Shown: in pieces, positions 47,825-56,256 of the stretch
Numbering within the stretch: position 1 is the stretch's first letter
How the letters are laid out: the number at the start of each line of letters is the position of its first letter
Assembly (NCBI RefSeq): GCF_014634745.1
Contig: NZ_BMBP01000011.1
Coordinates: 1-64,000, forward strand
DNA: 64,000 nt
DNA from: Leuconostoc pseudomesenteroides KCTC 3652
Lineage (GTDB): Bacteria; Bacillota; Bacilli; Lactobacillales; Lactobacillaceae
Reading direction: 5' to 3'
The notes under the pieces: generated by a model
What the model saw: the letters and a program-made list of their open reading frames with translations, nothing else
Databases searched by the model: none
Told to the model about the DNA's origin: nothing
Program-made: the position numbers and the translations under genes

Positions 47825-48595
47825 TTAGTTTTTGTTTCCCCCATAACCGTAACCGTATCCATAACCATAGCCGTATCCTGAACTCCCTTTCTTTCTACGA
47901 CTTTGATCATTATAAATAAATCCTAATACTGGCGCCTCAGCAATTTTCAACATTTCGTTCGTTCGTTGAAGGGCGCCTTTATTAGTTTTACCACCATTAA
48001 TCACGATAGCTACACCATCAACTTTAGACATGAGAACCTGTGCATCTGTTACCATCAAAAATGGCGGTACATCAAAGATAATCAGATCATATTGTGACTT
48101 GAGCTGCGTCACCAATTCAGTCATTCTACCCGAACCCAATAATTCAGCCGGGTTAGGTGGAATTGGTCCTGATGTTACCACATCCAAATTATCCATCGCC
48201 GTACGATGAACAACATCGCTGATTTCTTTATGATTATCGCCTAAGTAATTCGTTAAACCAGCTGAATTACGATTTAAGCCAAAGGAAACTGCCACAGTAG
48301 GGCGTCGCAAATCAGCGTCAACTAATAATACTTTCTTTCCTTGCTGTGCATAGACAATCGCTAAGTTTGAAGTTACTGTGGACTTGCCTTCAGATGGCAA
48401 TGCCGAGGAGATTAATAATGTTTTAATTTCGCCTCTAGATACTGCAGCAAACTCAATATTAGTGCGCAAAGTACGAAACTGTTCTGATACAGGGTTCTTT
48501 GGTTCAGCCGCTGTAATCAATCTAGCGCCCTTAGTCATTGTTTCAACAGACAAACCATCTTTACCGACACTTGATTGTTTCTTAAAAAAACTCAT
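47825..48595 (-). CDS. cpsD: Bacterial tyrosine kinase (CpsD/Wze)
   Basis: 256 aa cytoplasmic BY-kinase that controls polysaccharide chain length and export with CpsC and the phosphatase CpsB. Walker A is SSALPSEGKSTVTSNLA, Walker A' LLVDADLRRPT and Walker B LIIFDVPPF. The C-terminal autophosphorylation cluster is an unusually regular Gly-Tyr repeat with six tyrosines, ending GGNKN. It follows cpsC by 16 bases. Confidence 0.95.
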   Translation of the reverse strand: MSFFKKQSSVGKDGLSVETMTKGARLITAAEPKNPVSEQFRTLRTNIEFAAVSRGEIKTLLISSALPSEGKSTVTSNLAIVYAQQGKKVLLVDADLRRPTVAVSFGLNRNSAGLTNYLGDNHKEISDVVHRTAMDNLDVVTSGPIPPNPAELLGSGRMTELVTQLKSQYDLIIFDVPPFLMVTDAQVLMSKVDGVAIVINGGKTNKGALQRTNEMLKIAEAPVLGFIYNDQSRRKKGSSGYGYGYGYGYGYGGNKN

Positions 48596-48611
48596 AATTA
48601 TCTCCTCCCCT

Positions 48612-49511
48612 TTATTCCCGATCTAAACGACTCAAACGTGATCGTTGTGTCCCATTACTCTGGTTTACCTTAACTGCAGCACTACTTGAAGGTGCCATAC
48701 TGAAGTTTTTGACTGGCTTAACATGACCGATAACACCTAAGTTAGTCATACCAAATAATTGTGAGACTTCATCTGGAGACTTAATCGTCGTGTCTGCCAA
48801 TTCTTTAATCAGCATATAAAGGAAAGTTAATCCGCCAATAACTACTAATCCAGCCAATGTGAACAACTTAGTATTTGGTGAGACTGGCTTCTTGTTGGCT
48901 TTGGCTGAATCTATAATTGACACGTTATTAATTTTCATAAAGCCACCGATTTTGTCTTTAAAGACATCAGCCACTTCATTAGCTACGTCTGCGGCTAATT
49001 TGGGGTCTTTTGACTTAACATTAATTGAAAATACTTGTGAATTTTGTTGACTAGAAATCGTGACCATACTTTTCAATTCATCAACTGAAAGCTGGTACTT
49101 TGTTTTGTTAGAAGGCTTGGTGATTTCTTTTTGGGCCGGTGTGACTAAGCGTCGTGTGCCATCAGCAAGTGTGTCATAGACAGCATCTTTAGCCTTTTGG
49201 ACAACAATTGGTGCTGGATTTTCTAATTTATCAGAAACAGCGCCTAATACATTGCTTGAAATAATTAAATTCTTATATGTATTGATCAGCTGGACATCCG
49301 CCTGTTGATCAGACAAGTTAGCTGTGGCAGTACTCATATCATCAGTTGATCGGTTAACTAGCATACTAGTTGATGCACTATATGTTGGCGCAATAACAAA
49401 TTTAGCCACACCATAGCCAGCACAAGCGCCAATAATAGCCATAAAAATAAGCGCAAAAAAATGCTTTTGAATGATATGCCATAATTGGCGCAGTTCAAGA
49501 ACGTTATTCAT
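48612..49511 (-). CDS. cpsC: Polysaccharide co-polymerase / kinase adaptor (CpsC/Wzd)
   Basis: 299 aa. Two transmembrane helices (about residues 19-38 and 218-238) enclose an extracellular Wzz domain. The C-terminal cytoplasmic tail of about 60 residues would activate the kinase CpsD. The proline motif before the second helix is KKPVSPNTK. It determines chain length of the exported polymer and is next to cpsB and cpsD. Confidence 0.93.
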   Translation of the reverse strand: MNNVLELRQLWHIIQKHFFALIFMAIIGACAGYGVAKFVIAPTYSASTSMLVNRSTDDMSTATANLSDQQADVQLINTYKNLIISSNVLGAVSDKLENPAPIVVQKAKDAVYDTLADGTRRLVTPAQKEITKPSNKTKYQLSVDELKSMVTISSQQNSQVFSINVKSKDPKLAADVANEVADVFKDKIGGFMKINNVSIIDSAKANKKPVSPNTKLFTLAGLVVIGGLTFLYMLIKELADTTIKSPDEVSQLFGMTNLGVIGHVKPVKNFSMAPSSSAAVKVNQSNGTQRSRLSRLDRE

Positions 49512-49533
49512 GGTTCTTCAATCTCTCTCTTCT

Positions 49534-50304
49534 CTAAAATTTACTAAAAAACTTTCTTTTCACAATGGGCTCTGGTAAAAGTGTTGTGACATCATTACCA
49601 TCTAAAATAGCTTCAGCATTGCTCTCCAACAATTGCTGATACTCTTTACCTAACTGCTTTTCAACTTTAACCATTGCTTCAGCTAATTCATAACTACGGT
49701 TAGGCAAATCATGGGCGTCAGACACAAAAACATGCGCTAGATTATGACTAAGAATTTGCTCAGCAAATTTCTCAACTTTTTTACCGAATGTTCCTACATA
49801 AGAACTAGCAGTTACCTGAGCCAACGCCCCCGCTTCGATTAAATCAAATAGAATCCTTGGTGTTGACATAATTTTGGTATTTCTTTCTGGATGAGCAATT
49901 TCGACCGTAATACCACGCTGCATGATTTGAAAAATCATATCTGTGCTGTAAGTAGGCACATCATCATCAGGAAACTCTAACAATAAGTAACGATTAGACT
50001 CATCGGCGAACAAAATGTCATCATTATCTAAAGCGTGAAGTAAATCACCGTTTATCCTAACTTCTTGTGAGGGGAAAACTTGCAATGGAATATGATTATT
50101 ATCCAAGTGACTTTGAAATTCTTCAGTTAACCGAATAACGTCTGGTTTATGATTCACATAATGCCCATTCATATGATGAGGCGTCATCAATGCAGCTCTA
50201 ATACCGTCATCAACCGCCTCTTTAGCCATACGAATAGAAGCTCTATATGATTTCGATCCATCGTCAATATTTGGCAATAGATGGCTGTGCAAATCTACAA
50301 TCAT
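49534..50304 (-). CDS. cpsB: PHP-type protein-tyrosine phosphatase (CpsB/Wzh)
   Basis: 256 aa manganese-dependent PHP phosphatase that dephosphorylates the BY-kinase. The metal-binding motif is DLHSHLLPNIDDGS at the start, followed by MTPHHMNGHY, EIAHPERN and VSDAHDLPNR. The ATG at 50304 follows GAGGA; an in-frame upstream start overlaps the promoter. First gene of the locus; no LytR-CpsA-Psr gene precedes it. Confidence 0.95.
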   Translation of the reverse strand: MIVDLHSHLLPNIDDGSKSYRASIRMAKEAVDDGIRAALMTPHHMNGHYVNHKPDVIRLTEEFQSHLDNNHIPLQVFPSQEVRINGDLLHALDNDDILFADESNRYLLLEFPDDDVPTYSTDMIFQIMQRGITVEIAHPERNTKIMSTPRILFDLIEAGALAQVTASSYVGTFGKKVEKFAEQILSHNLAHVFVSDAHDLPNRSYELAEAMVKVEKQLGKEYQQLLESNAEAILDGNDVTTLLPEPIVKRKFFSKF

Positions 50305-50327
50305 GAAAAAATCCTCATTTACTTGTC

Positions 50328-50356
50328 TGTATAAGATTACCACTTTTTTTTTACAA
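50328..50356 (-). promoter_or_regulatory. Probable promoter of the polysaccharide operon
   Basis: -35 TTGTAA (50351-50356), a 17-base spacer with an A-tract, and -10 TATACA (50328-50333), giving a very short leader before cpsB. A TTGACA at 50442-50447 further upstream lacks a good -10. Confidence 0.5.
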
Positions 50357-50505
50357 TGCTTTTTTTTTCGAGTAATGTAAACAGATAGTAATCTTTGTTA
50401 CTTAATGAAAATAAATTGTAACTAATGATATAAAGATAATTTGTCAACGATACTCAATTAACAAACTGCTTCTAGTATGATACAAAAATTTTTATTCAAT
50501 TCTTA

Positions 50506-50587
50506 TGCAATTAAATGTTAAGTAATTTGCGCTTTTTTTATGACATGATATACTTGTATTTACACGCTGCAATTTAGTTATGCAATT
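50506..50587. repeat. Three TGCAATT direct repeats around the recombinase promoter
   Basis: TGCAATT occurs at 50506-50512, 50568-50574 and 50581-50587, flanking the putative recombinase promoter. They could be recombinase subsites or autoregulatory sites; this is inference. The rest of the divergent 50305-50601 region is AT-rich with no gene. Confidence 0.35.
50527..50554 (+). promoter_or_regulatory. Putative recombinase promoter
   Basis: TTGCGC (50527-50532), 16 bases, TATACT (50549-50554) upstream of the recombinase gene, whose ribosome binding site is GAGGTGA (50592-50598). Confidence 0.5.
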
Positions 50588-50601
50588 TTATGAGGTGAAA
50601 T

Positions 50602-51171
50602 ATGACGATATATGGATATGCTAGAGTATCTACTGCTGGACAATCTCTGAATGAACAAAAGGAGACTCTAAAAACATCAGGAGCTGACATAATTTTCAGT
50701 GAAAAATATTCGGGCACCACTACATCACGACCACAATTTGAAAAACTCGTCAACCTAATTGAACCCAATGACACATTGATCGTCACCAAGTTAGATCGCT
50801 TTGCTCGTAATACACGTGAAGCATTAAATTTAATTGATGATCTCCTGAAAGAAAGAATTATAATTAAGGTATTAAACTTAGGTACCATTGATAATACCCC
50901 AATGGGTCGTATGATTGTCAGAACCTTATTATCGGTTGCTGAGATGGAGCGTGACATGATTATCGAAAGAACTCAGGCCGGTAAAGTTTTTGCAAAACAA
51001 CATAATCCTAATTATAGGGAAGGTAGACCAAAGCGAAAAAAAGACAGCCGTAATATGGCTATCTTTGAATATGCTAATCGTCACACAATTAAAGATACTG
51101 CAATCGCCTTTGATATATCTCCCAGAACCGTTAATTATATTAAAAGTATGTTCATGAAAAAAGAATCATAG
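50602..51171 (+). CDS. Serine site-specific recombinase (resolvase/invertase family)
   Basis: 189 aa. The N-terminal catalytic domain has IYGYARVSTAGQSLNEQ with the nucleophile serine (residue 10), and VTKLDRFARNTREAL and GRMIVRTLLSVAEMERD are the family motifs. A basic linker (EGRPKRKKDSR) leads to a short helix-turn-helix domain. It cuts and rejoins DNA at dimeric sites for resolution or inversion. It lies alone between the polysaccharide and accessory Sec loci, suggesting mobile or rearranging DNA at this border. No inverted segment could be established by eye. Confidence 0.93.
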   Translation: MTIYGYARVSTAGQSLNEQKETLKTSGADIIFSEKYSGTTTSRPQFEKLVNLIEPNDTLIVTKLDRFARNTREALNLIDDLLKERIIIKVLNLGTIDNTPMGRMIVRTLLSVAEMERDMIIERTQAGKVFAKQHNPNYREGRPKRKKDSRNMAIFEYANRHTIKDTAIAFDISPRTVNYIKSMFMKKES

Positions 51172-51220
51172 TCTATTACTTATCATGTATATGGCCAATT
51201 GCATGCATTAACTAGTACAA

Positions 51221-52042
51221 TTACAGTGCTAAAAATGTATCCACATTATCTGCACGAAACATATATTTTAGAAATAAATCATTTTTTCCAGTATTCTTTT
51301 GTATGTTAGCCCACTGACGATAGAAATTAGAAACTAAGTAAATCGTATATCTATGTTTGCATAAAACAAGAGATTCTTTAATATAGTATTCACTCAGTTG
51401 ATATTCACCATTTTCAACCAAAAAGTCAATATAATTACTTCTAACTTTCAAAATACATCTACACTGTTCATCTGAAATGACACTTGTGTTAGGTTCATTA
51501 GCAAGCATTTCGTCGAAATAATTTCTAGCTGCCTTAACGCATCCCAGACCGTTTTGGCACAATGCCAAGTATTGATAGATGACATATTGATTTAATTTAC
51601 TTATACTTTTAAATTGGGATTCTTGTGCAGCTAATTTTAAGTTTTCTAATGCCTTATAATAATCCGGATTTTTATTATAAAAGTGATCAAGAGCACGGAT
51701 TATATGTTCATAAAAATCAGTTTTGTTTCCACTTTTTATTTTTTGTTGTTCAAATTGAAATGAAACAGGATTTTTAATCTCCTCATGAATTAGATGTCTT
51801 GTAAATAAAGTTTCGATTTCTTGTTCATCTGAATTGTTAGAACCAATATCAGTAAATTCCAAGTTTAATCGACTTAATATTTCCAAAAGGATAACGATGT
51901 TGGGAACTCTATTTTGATTCTCCATTAAAGAAATTGTTGCCTGCGTTGTTATATTTTTGGCAAGATCAGATTGTGACATTTTCAACAGTATCCGTCTATC
52001 TTTTATTTTCTTCCCATCCAAAAATATACTTTTATCTTGCAT
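51221..52042 (-). CDS. XRE-family regulator with TPR-like C-terminal domain
   Basis: 273 aa. An N-terminal Cro/CI-type helix-turn-helix (about residues 10-62: IKDRRILLKMSQSDLAKNI, then TTQATISLMENQNRVPN) precedes about 200 residues of helical repeats resembling the TPR domains of PlcR/Rgg-type peptide-responsive regulators. Whether it senses a peptide is unknown, and no pheromone gene was found beside it. It lies downstream of the accessory Sec operon on the same strand. An 11-base inverted repeat is in its leader (52064-52095). The start follows TAGGAG. Confidence 0.85.
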   Translation of the reverse strand: MQDKSIFLDGKKIKDRRILLKMSQSDLAKNITTQATISLMENQNRVPNIVILLEILSRLNLEFTDIGSNNSDEQEIETLFTRHLIHEEIKNPVSFQFEQQKIKSGNKTDFYEHIIRALDHFYNKNPDYYKALENLKLAAQESQFKSISKLNQYVIYQYLALCQNGLGCVKAARNYFDEMLANEPNTSVISDEQCRCILKVRSNYIDFLVENGEYQLSEYYIKESLVLCKHRYTIYLVSNFYRQWANIQKNTGKNDLFLKYMFRADNVDTFLAL

Positions 52043-52063
52043 TATTTTCTCCTAGTTGCTAAT

Positions 52064-52095
52064 AAGTCAATAAATTGGACTATTTTTATTGACTT
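52064..52095. promoter_or_regulatory. Inverted repeat upstream of the XRE regulator gene
   Basis: A perfect 11-base inverted repeat AAGTCAATAAA/TTTATTGACTT with 10-base spacing, 22 bases upstream of the start codon. There is no T tail, so an operator, possibly for autoregulation, is more likely than a terminator. Confidence 0.55.
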
Positions 52096-52157
52096 CTTAG
52101 TACATTATTCCCACTAATCATTACGTCTGTTTATTATTTTTTGACATTTGACATTTA

Positions 52158-52340
52158 CTATTTATCAAATTGTTGTATCAATATTACGATTAATCCAGCA
52201 ATCACTCCCACACTCATCATCACCGCTACAATAAATTGCAGCCAATTATTGCTTTTCTCATCGTTCCGACGCCCATCATTTCTAATATTACTGAGCCTTC
52301 CATCTATAATTTCTTGCATACTATCTTTTTTTTCATTCAT
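52158..52340 (-). CDS. Small single-TM protein at the end of the accessory Sec operon
   Basis: 60 aa from the ATG at 52340, which is supported by AAGGGG 11 bases upstream; an earlier ATG at 52379 lies inside gtfB. The N-terminal 32 residues are charged and amphipathic (MNEKKDSMQEIIDGRLSNI), then one transmembrane helix (about 34-56) near the C-terminus. The layout matches both XhlA-like small proteins and SecE. Streptococcal accessory Sec loci contain small SecE/SecG-like subunits (Asp4, Asp5), so an Asp4-like role is possible. Identity is not proven. Confidence 0.6.
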   Translation of the reverse strand: MNEKKDSMQEIIDGRLSNIRNDGRRNDEKSNNWLQFIVAVMMSVGVIAGLIVILIQQFDK

Positions 52341-52356
52341 ATACGCTTTAACCCCT

Positions 52357-53691
52357 TCACAAGTTACTATTGATTGCATTTCTAAAACTACTGATATCCG
52401 TCTGATTATTATATTGGTGTTGTTCAATAATTTTTTGTTCATATGATGTAATATTTTCTGATACATCGTTCATCAAACTAATCATGTTTCTCACATCCTC
52501 ACTATTAAACTTATTATTATCGACCGTGAACAAGCCATGACTGGTTTCTGTGAACGACAAAATTAATTGATTGTTAAGAAATGCTTGTCTAGTGGCAGCC
52601 ATTATCTCCGACCCGTGGTTAATATCTAAATATATAGCGCAAATTTTTCTAAGCCTATCTACTAAATCATTTGAAACATTTGGGTGAAGTACAACATTTT
52701 TTATTTTTCCAAAATCCATTAACTTATCGGACATTTCTGTTAGTGCAGCGATATGAAATTCAACTTCTGGTAACGCACTTACAAGTTGATCTAATTTTTC
52801 TATATGATCAGAATTCGTTAATATTAGAGCTCGAGATGTTTTGTCCCTATGATGTTTGGTAATTGGATACACGTTACCAATATGCAAAATTTTTTCCTTA
52901 TATTCTGGATGCTGATTAACGGCTTGATCGTACTGACGCTTATCTTGGAATATTACCAAACTATCTTTTCTGATATCAGTGAGCAAAGCAACCATATTAC
53001 CAGGTAATTCTCCATTACTATCGATGTCTTCTTGCCAAAATAACCAATCCTTTTTCGAAATATCTCCAGCATAAGTTACTAGAAAAGGGACAGACAGCGA
53101 ATTGTATAAAACATGGTCATCGTTATAGCCAACACTCTTAATAAAAAATGCTACAAAATCACTTTTGGACTTAAAAACAATCACCTTCCCATCCTGATTA
53201 AGAATAATATTTTTGGTTTGGTAATTTTCAACTATAACTTCTTTTTTATCTTTGGTGTAGTACGTAGTCATGATTTTCTGATGTTTGATATTATAACTAG
53301 TTTGAGCAAAACGCCAGCCTGAAATTCCATAATGATCAACACTACGAATGCCATTATTACCATCTAACCATTCAACTCGTGATACTATACGCTGACTATT
53401 TAAGTTCGAGGTGTAAATTACATTGGCCCGCCTCATATTTTTGTCATATACTCCAGATTCTAAATTAGTCCCACGAATTTCCCAATAGTCTGGTTTGACA
53501 ATTTGGTTAAAATAAGTTGGGTTAAAATCATCTTCGTATAAATGAATATAAAAAGCGTAAGGAGAAGTAACACGTTTAGGCAAAAAACCATCCTCGTTTA
53601 CGATAATGGTCTTATTGTTATAACCTGACGCCATTAAAGAATGATGTAAGTCTCTCGTCTTCTGTCCATAATTATCAAACAAATTAATCAT
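52357..53691 (-). CDS. gtfB: Accessory Sec glycosyltransferase chaperone subunit GtfB
   Basis: 444 aa, GtfB (Gtf2) family. It forms a complex with GtfA that adds N-acetylglucosamine to serines and threonines of serine-rich repeat adhesins. GtfB is the acceptor-binding, co-activating subunit and lacks a full catalytic motif. N-terminal MINLFDNYGQKTRDLHHSLMA and C-terminal GSEIMAATRQAFLNNQLILSF are typical. It overlaps gtfA by eight bases, so the pair is translationally coupled. Confidence 0.9.
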   Translation of the reverse strand: MINLFDNYGQKTRDLHHSLMASGYNNKTIIVNEDGFLPKRVTSPYAFYIHLYEDDFNPTYFNQIVKPDYWEIRGTNLESGVYDKNMRRANVIYTSNLNSQRIVSRVEWLDGNNGIRSVDHYGISGWRFAQTSYNIKHQKIMTTYYTKDKKEVIVENYQTKNIILNQDGKVIVFKSKSDFVAFFIKSVGYNDDHVLYNSLSVPFLVTYAGDISKKDWLFWQEDIDSNGELPGNMVALLTDIRKDSLVIFQDKRQYDQAVNQHPEYKEKILHIGNVYPITKHHRDKTSRALILTNSDHIEKLDQLVSALPEVEFHIAALTEMSDKLMDFGKIKNVVLHPNVSNDLVDRLRKICAIYLDINHGSEIMAATRQAFLNNQLILSFTETSHGLFTVDNNKFNSEDVRNMISLMNDVSENITSYEQKIIEQHQYNNQTDISSFRNAINSNL

Positions 53692-55192
53692 TGATAACCT
53701 CCTTAATAACTCGATCCCACAATAAACTTACCTCACTGACAAGATATTTCGATGCCCTGAGGTAGGATTCTGCATGAAACTTTGTGTTTTCATCATTCAT
53801 AAAAAGTTTTACTATTCTTTCCGATAATTCATTAATAATTTTTTGTTCGGGCTCTTCACTATGATATGGTACCAAATAACCATTTTCTCCTTCACTTATA
53901 AAGGTTTGATTACCATAAGGAACATCAAAACCTACTAGAGATAATCCTGAACCAACTGCTTCCATAAGTGTTAAACCAAATCCTTCACTCGTTGAGGCAG
54001 ACACGTAGGCCGAATACTGCTTATAAATATTATCCAACTTAGCATGGCCCCTTAATACAATATACTTTTCAGCTGAATTGTCCTGAATTATTTTTTCGAT
54101 TTTATTTTTTTCACCTCCACTTCCATAAATATCAAATTTTATATCTGGAATTTCTTGACGAGCTACCACAACAGCTTTTACCAACCAGTCAACATGTTTC
54201 TCGGCTGCTAGTCTAGAGGCTGTAATGAGTGTGTGATTCCCTCTCGGCTTTTCTGGATAAATCAAGTGTTCAAGGTTACCTACCGGAATGGACTCTATTT
54301 TAGGTTGGAAACTGGTATACTTACGAAAGTGTCCCTCTAAAACATTCTTTTGCTTTTGAGTCGCTGTGATAAATAGGTCAACATGCTGGGCTTCATCAAA
54401 CTGATACTCGTAAAAATTGTTCCACAATATATGATGATCATTTGTATGAACTGGGTTAAAGTGTTCCGCATGAATAGCCACAGCTAATTTTGCTGGAACA
54501 ACATTTTCAAAAATAGCTTGCCCAACACCGGTTGCCCTATCAACAATCACCATATCATCTTCTTGTAACTTTAAGCACTTTATAAAATATGCTACTAGTT
54601 CTGACTTCCCATAAATCAACTGATCATTAATGCGGAAAAGATCTTGATCTCCATCAACAATCTCTTCATAGGCTAGTGATCCATCCCGATTAAAAAAGTG
54701 CCGTTCATATAAGTACGCACGATTATCGTGTGGCGCATAATATTCAGAAAATAAACGTTTTGAAGTAAAAAAATCTTTTCGAATTAATTTACCACCAGCA
54801 ACAAATTCTACTCGTTCGATGGCATTATGATTTTTTTTTGCTTTGTAAGCAGTAACAATCCTATCATTGTCATCAAAAAAGTATCTACGATATGTATCTT
54901 GATCCTCTATACGAGAATATGGCATATCAAAAGTGCTCTCCAACTGTTGGGCAGCATATGTTGTTGGCTCAATGGGCATATCTGTAAAATATTGATATAT
55001 CCAAATAACATCTTCATCATAAAATCCAATGTTTTCTGTCAAATGCTGGATATTATCCGCCCCAATAAAATCTAAAAAAATAAATTTGGCGGATTGATTA
55101 ATTTTTCTAAATATCTGAGAACGGTACAGCTGTGCGTATTCAACGCCACTACTTGCCCAACCGATTCCTAAATTGAAATTATAGATTGTCAT
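53684..55192 (-). CDS. gtfA: Accessory Sec glycosyltransferase GtfA
   Basis: 502 aa, the normal length. Catalytic subunit of the GtfA-GtfB O-GlcNAc transferase. NFNLGIGWASSGVEYAQLYR begins the protein. The GT-B donor domain shows TASRLAAEKHVDWLVKAV and TSEGFGLTLMEAVGSGLS, the E-x7-E motif. It starts glycosylation of the adhesin in the cytoplasm before SecA2-dependent export. It lies 17 bases after the gtf3 gene. Confidence 0.94.
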   Translation of the reverse strand: MTIYNFNLGIGWASSGVEYAQLYRSQIFRKINQSAKFIFLDFIGADNIQHLTENIGFYDEDVIWIYQYFTDMPIEPTTYAAQQLESTFDMPYSRIEDQDTYRRYFFDDNDRIVTAYKAKKNHNAIERVEFVAGGKLIRKDFFTSKRLFSEYYAPHDNRAYLYERHFFNRDGSLAYEEIVDGDQDLFRINDQLIYGKSELVAYFIKCLKLQEDDMVIVDRATGVGQAIFENVVPAKLAVAIHAEHFNPVHTNDHHILWNNFYEYQFDEAQHVDLFITATQKQKNVLEGHFRKYTSFQPKIESIPVGNLEHLIYPEKPRGNHTLITASRLAAEKHVDWLVKAVVVARQEIPDIKFDIYGSGGEKNKIEKIIQDNSAEKYIVLRGHAKLDNIYKQYSAYVSASTSEGFGLTLMEAVGSGLSLVGFDVPYGNQTFISEGENGYLVPYHSEEPEQKIINELSERIVKLFMNDENTKFHAESYLRASKYLVSEVSLLWDRVIKEVIND

Positions 55193-55209
55193 TATATGCC
55201 TCCCATCCT

Positions 55210-56223
55210 CTATTCAGTTAAGAGCCTATAAACAGTATCGATTAACAATTTTTTCGTAAAATATCCATTTTTGATTAGATAACTCACTTTTTTCACATTC
55301 CGAACCATTTGTTGATACTCCTCAATTGACGTTTGTTTAACAATCCTATCCACATCTGATAAAGAATTAGCAACTAACCCAATGCCATTTTTCTCCAAGA
55401 ACATTTGCGTTGAAATCCCCTCGTTCACAATTATAGGCAACCCAGCCGCAAGATACGAACTCAATTTATAAGAAAGATTATACATAGAATAAGTTCTTTC
55501 TTTCTGATTGTCTATTTCTTCACTCCAAACCAGACCAAATCCTGATGATAAATTCAACATCAATTCGTCATCTGACATCCAGCCTTTCAAATCAATGTTG
55601 CTTTTATTAATTGAATCAGACTCTTCTAAATCACCAAAAAACTGCAAGCGTGTGTCAAAATGCCAATCTTTCACAAATGGAAATCGGCTCGCTGATCCAA
55701 TAAAGTTAACGGTTTTCTGATAGTTTGGCTCATGGTAGTCAACTTTTGATAAGTGATCCCAAAGGCCCTGAAAAACAATTTTTTTAGTTTTAAGACCCTC
55801 TTTTTCTAAACGTGTAAACATCGATCTCGTTGGCAAAATTAGTCCCTGAGCTTTATTACAAAGTTCAATAAATTTTGGCATTAAGTAGTAATTGTTTTCA
55901 AACATTAACGGTACAACATCGTGAATAAAAATTGCAACTTTAATATCCCTATATGATAATAGTTTATCAATGAGCATTGTATCAAATTCAATTGAATTCC
56001 ATGTTGGAAATTGAGCGATTACAATGTCATCAGATCCAACAGCTGCAAACATACCATCGATTCTTTTGTTTAATTCATTAGGACTATCCGTATGAACCGG
56101 ATACGAATAAATGCCAATTTCTTTAAATCCCATAGTAGTTGCCACATCTGTTACCATATTTTGAGCAATCAATGCTGTGCTACGGCTAGATTGTCCATAA
56201 AGATTGGTAATATGTATTTTCAT
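55210..56223 (-). CDS. Gtf3/Nss-type glucosyltransferase
   Basis: 337 aa. Related to the Gtf3 (Nss) family that adds the second sugar, often glucose, to GlcNAc-modified serine-rich adhesins. The N-terminal KIHITNLYGQSSRSTALIAQN, IAQFPTWNSIEFD and SYKLSSYLAAGLPIIVNE are characteristic of the family. It lies between secA2 and gtfA. Its presence predicts at least a disaccharide on the adhesin; the sugar is inferred. Confidence 0.88.
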   Translation of the reverse strand: MKIHITNLYGQSSRSTALIAQNMVTDVATTMGFKEIGIYSYPVHTDSPNELNKRIDGMFAAVGSDDIVIAQFPTWNSIEFDTMLIDKLLSYRDIKVAIFIHDVVPLMFENNYYLMPKFIELCNKAQGLILPTRSMFTRLEKEGLKTKKIVFQGLWDHLSKVDYHEPNYQKTVNFIGSASRFPFVKDWHFDTRLQFFGDLEESDSINKSNIDLKGWMSDDELMLNLSSGFGLVWSEEIDNQKERTYSMYNLSYKLSSYLAAGLPIIVNEGISTQMFLEKNGIGLVANSLSDVDRIVKQTSIEEYQQMVRNVKKVSYLIKNGYFTKKLLIDTVYRLLTE

Positions 56224-56256
56224 TATGTCTCCCTTTATACTTTGTGTCTTATCATA

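Noticed and set aside
50442-50447. TTGACA as the main capsule promoter -35
   Set aside because: The best hexamer 17 bases downstream (TAGTTA) is a poor -10; the pair at 50328-50356 fits better.
50305-50601. Possible CRISPR or phage attachment site at the recombinase
   Set aside because: Only three seven-base repeats with irregular spacing and no cas genes, integrase or phage genes.
52340-52466. 102-aa version of the small accessory Sec operon protein
   Set aside because: The upstream part reads the gtfB 3' end in another frame; the AAGGGG site fits the start at 52340.
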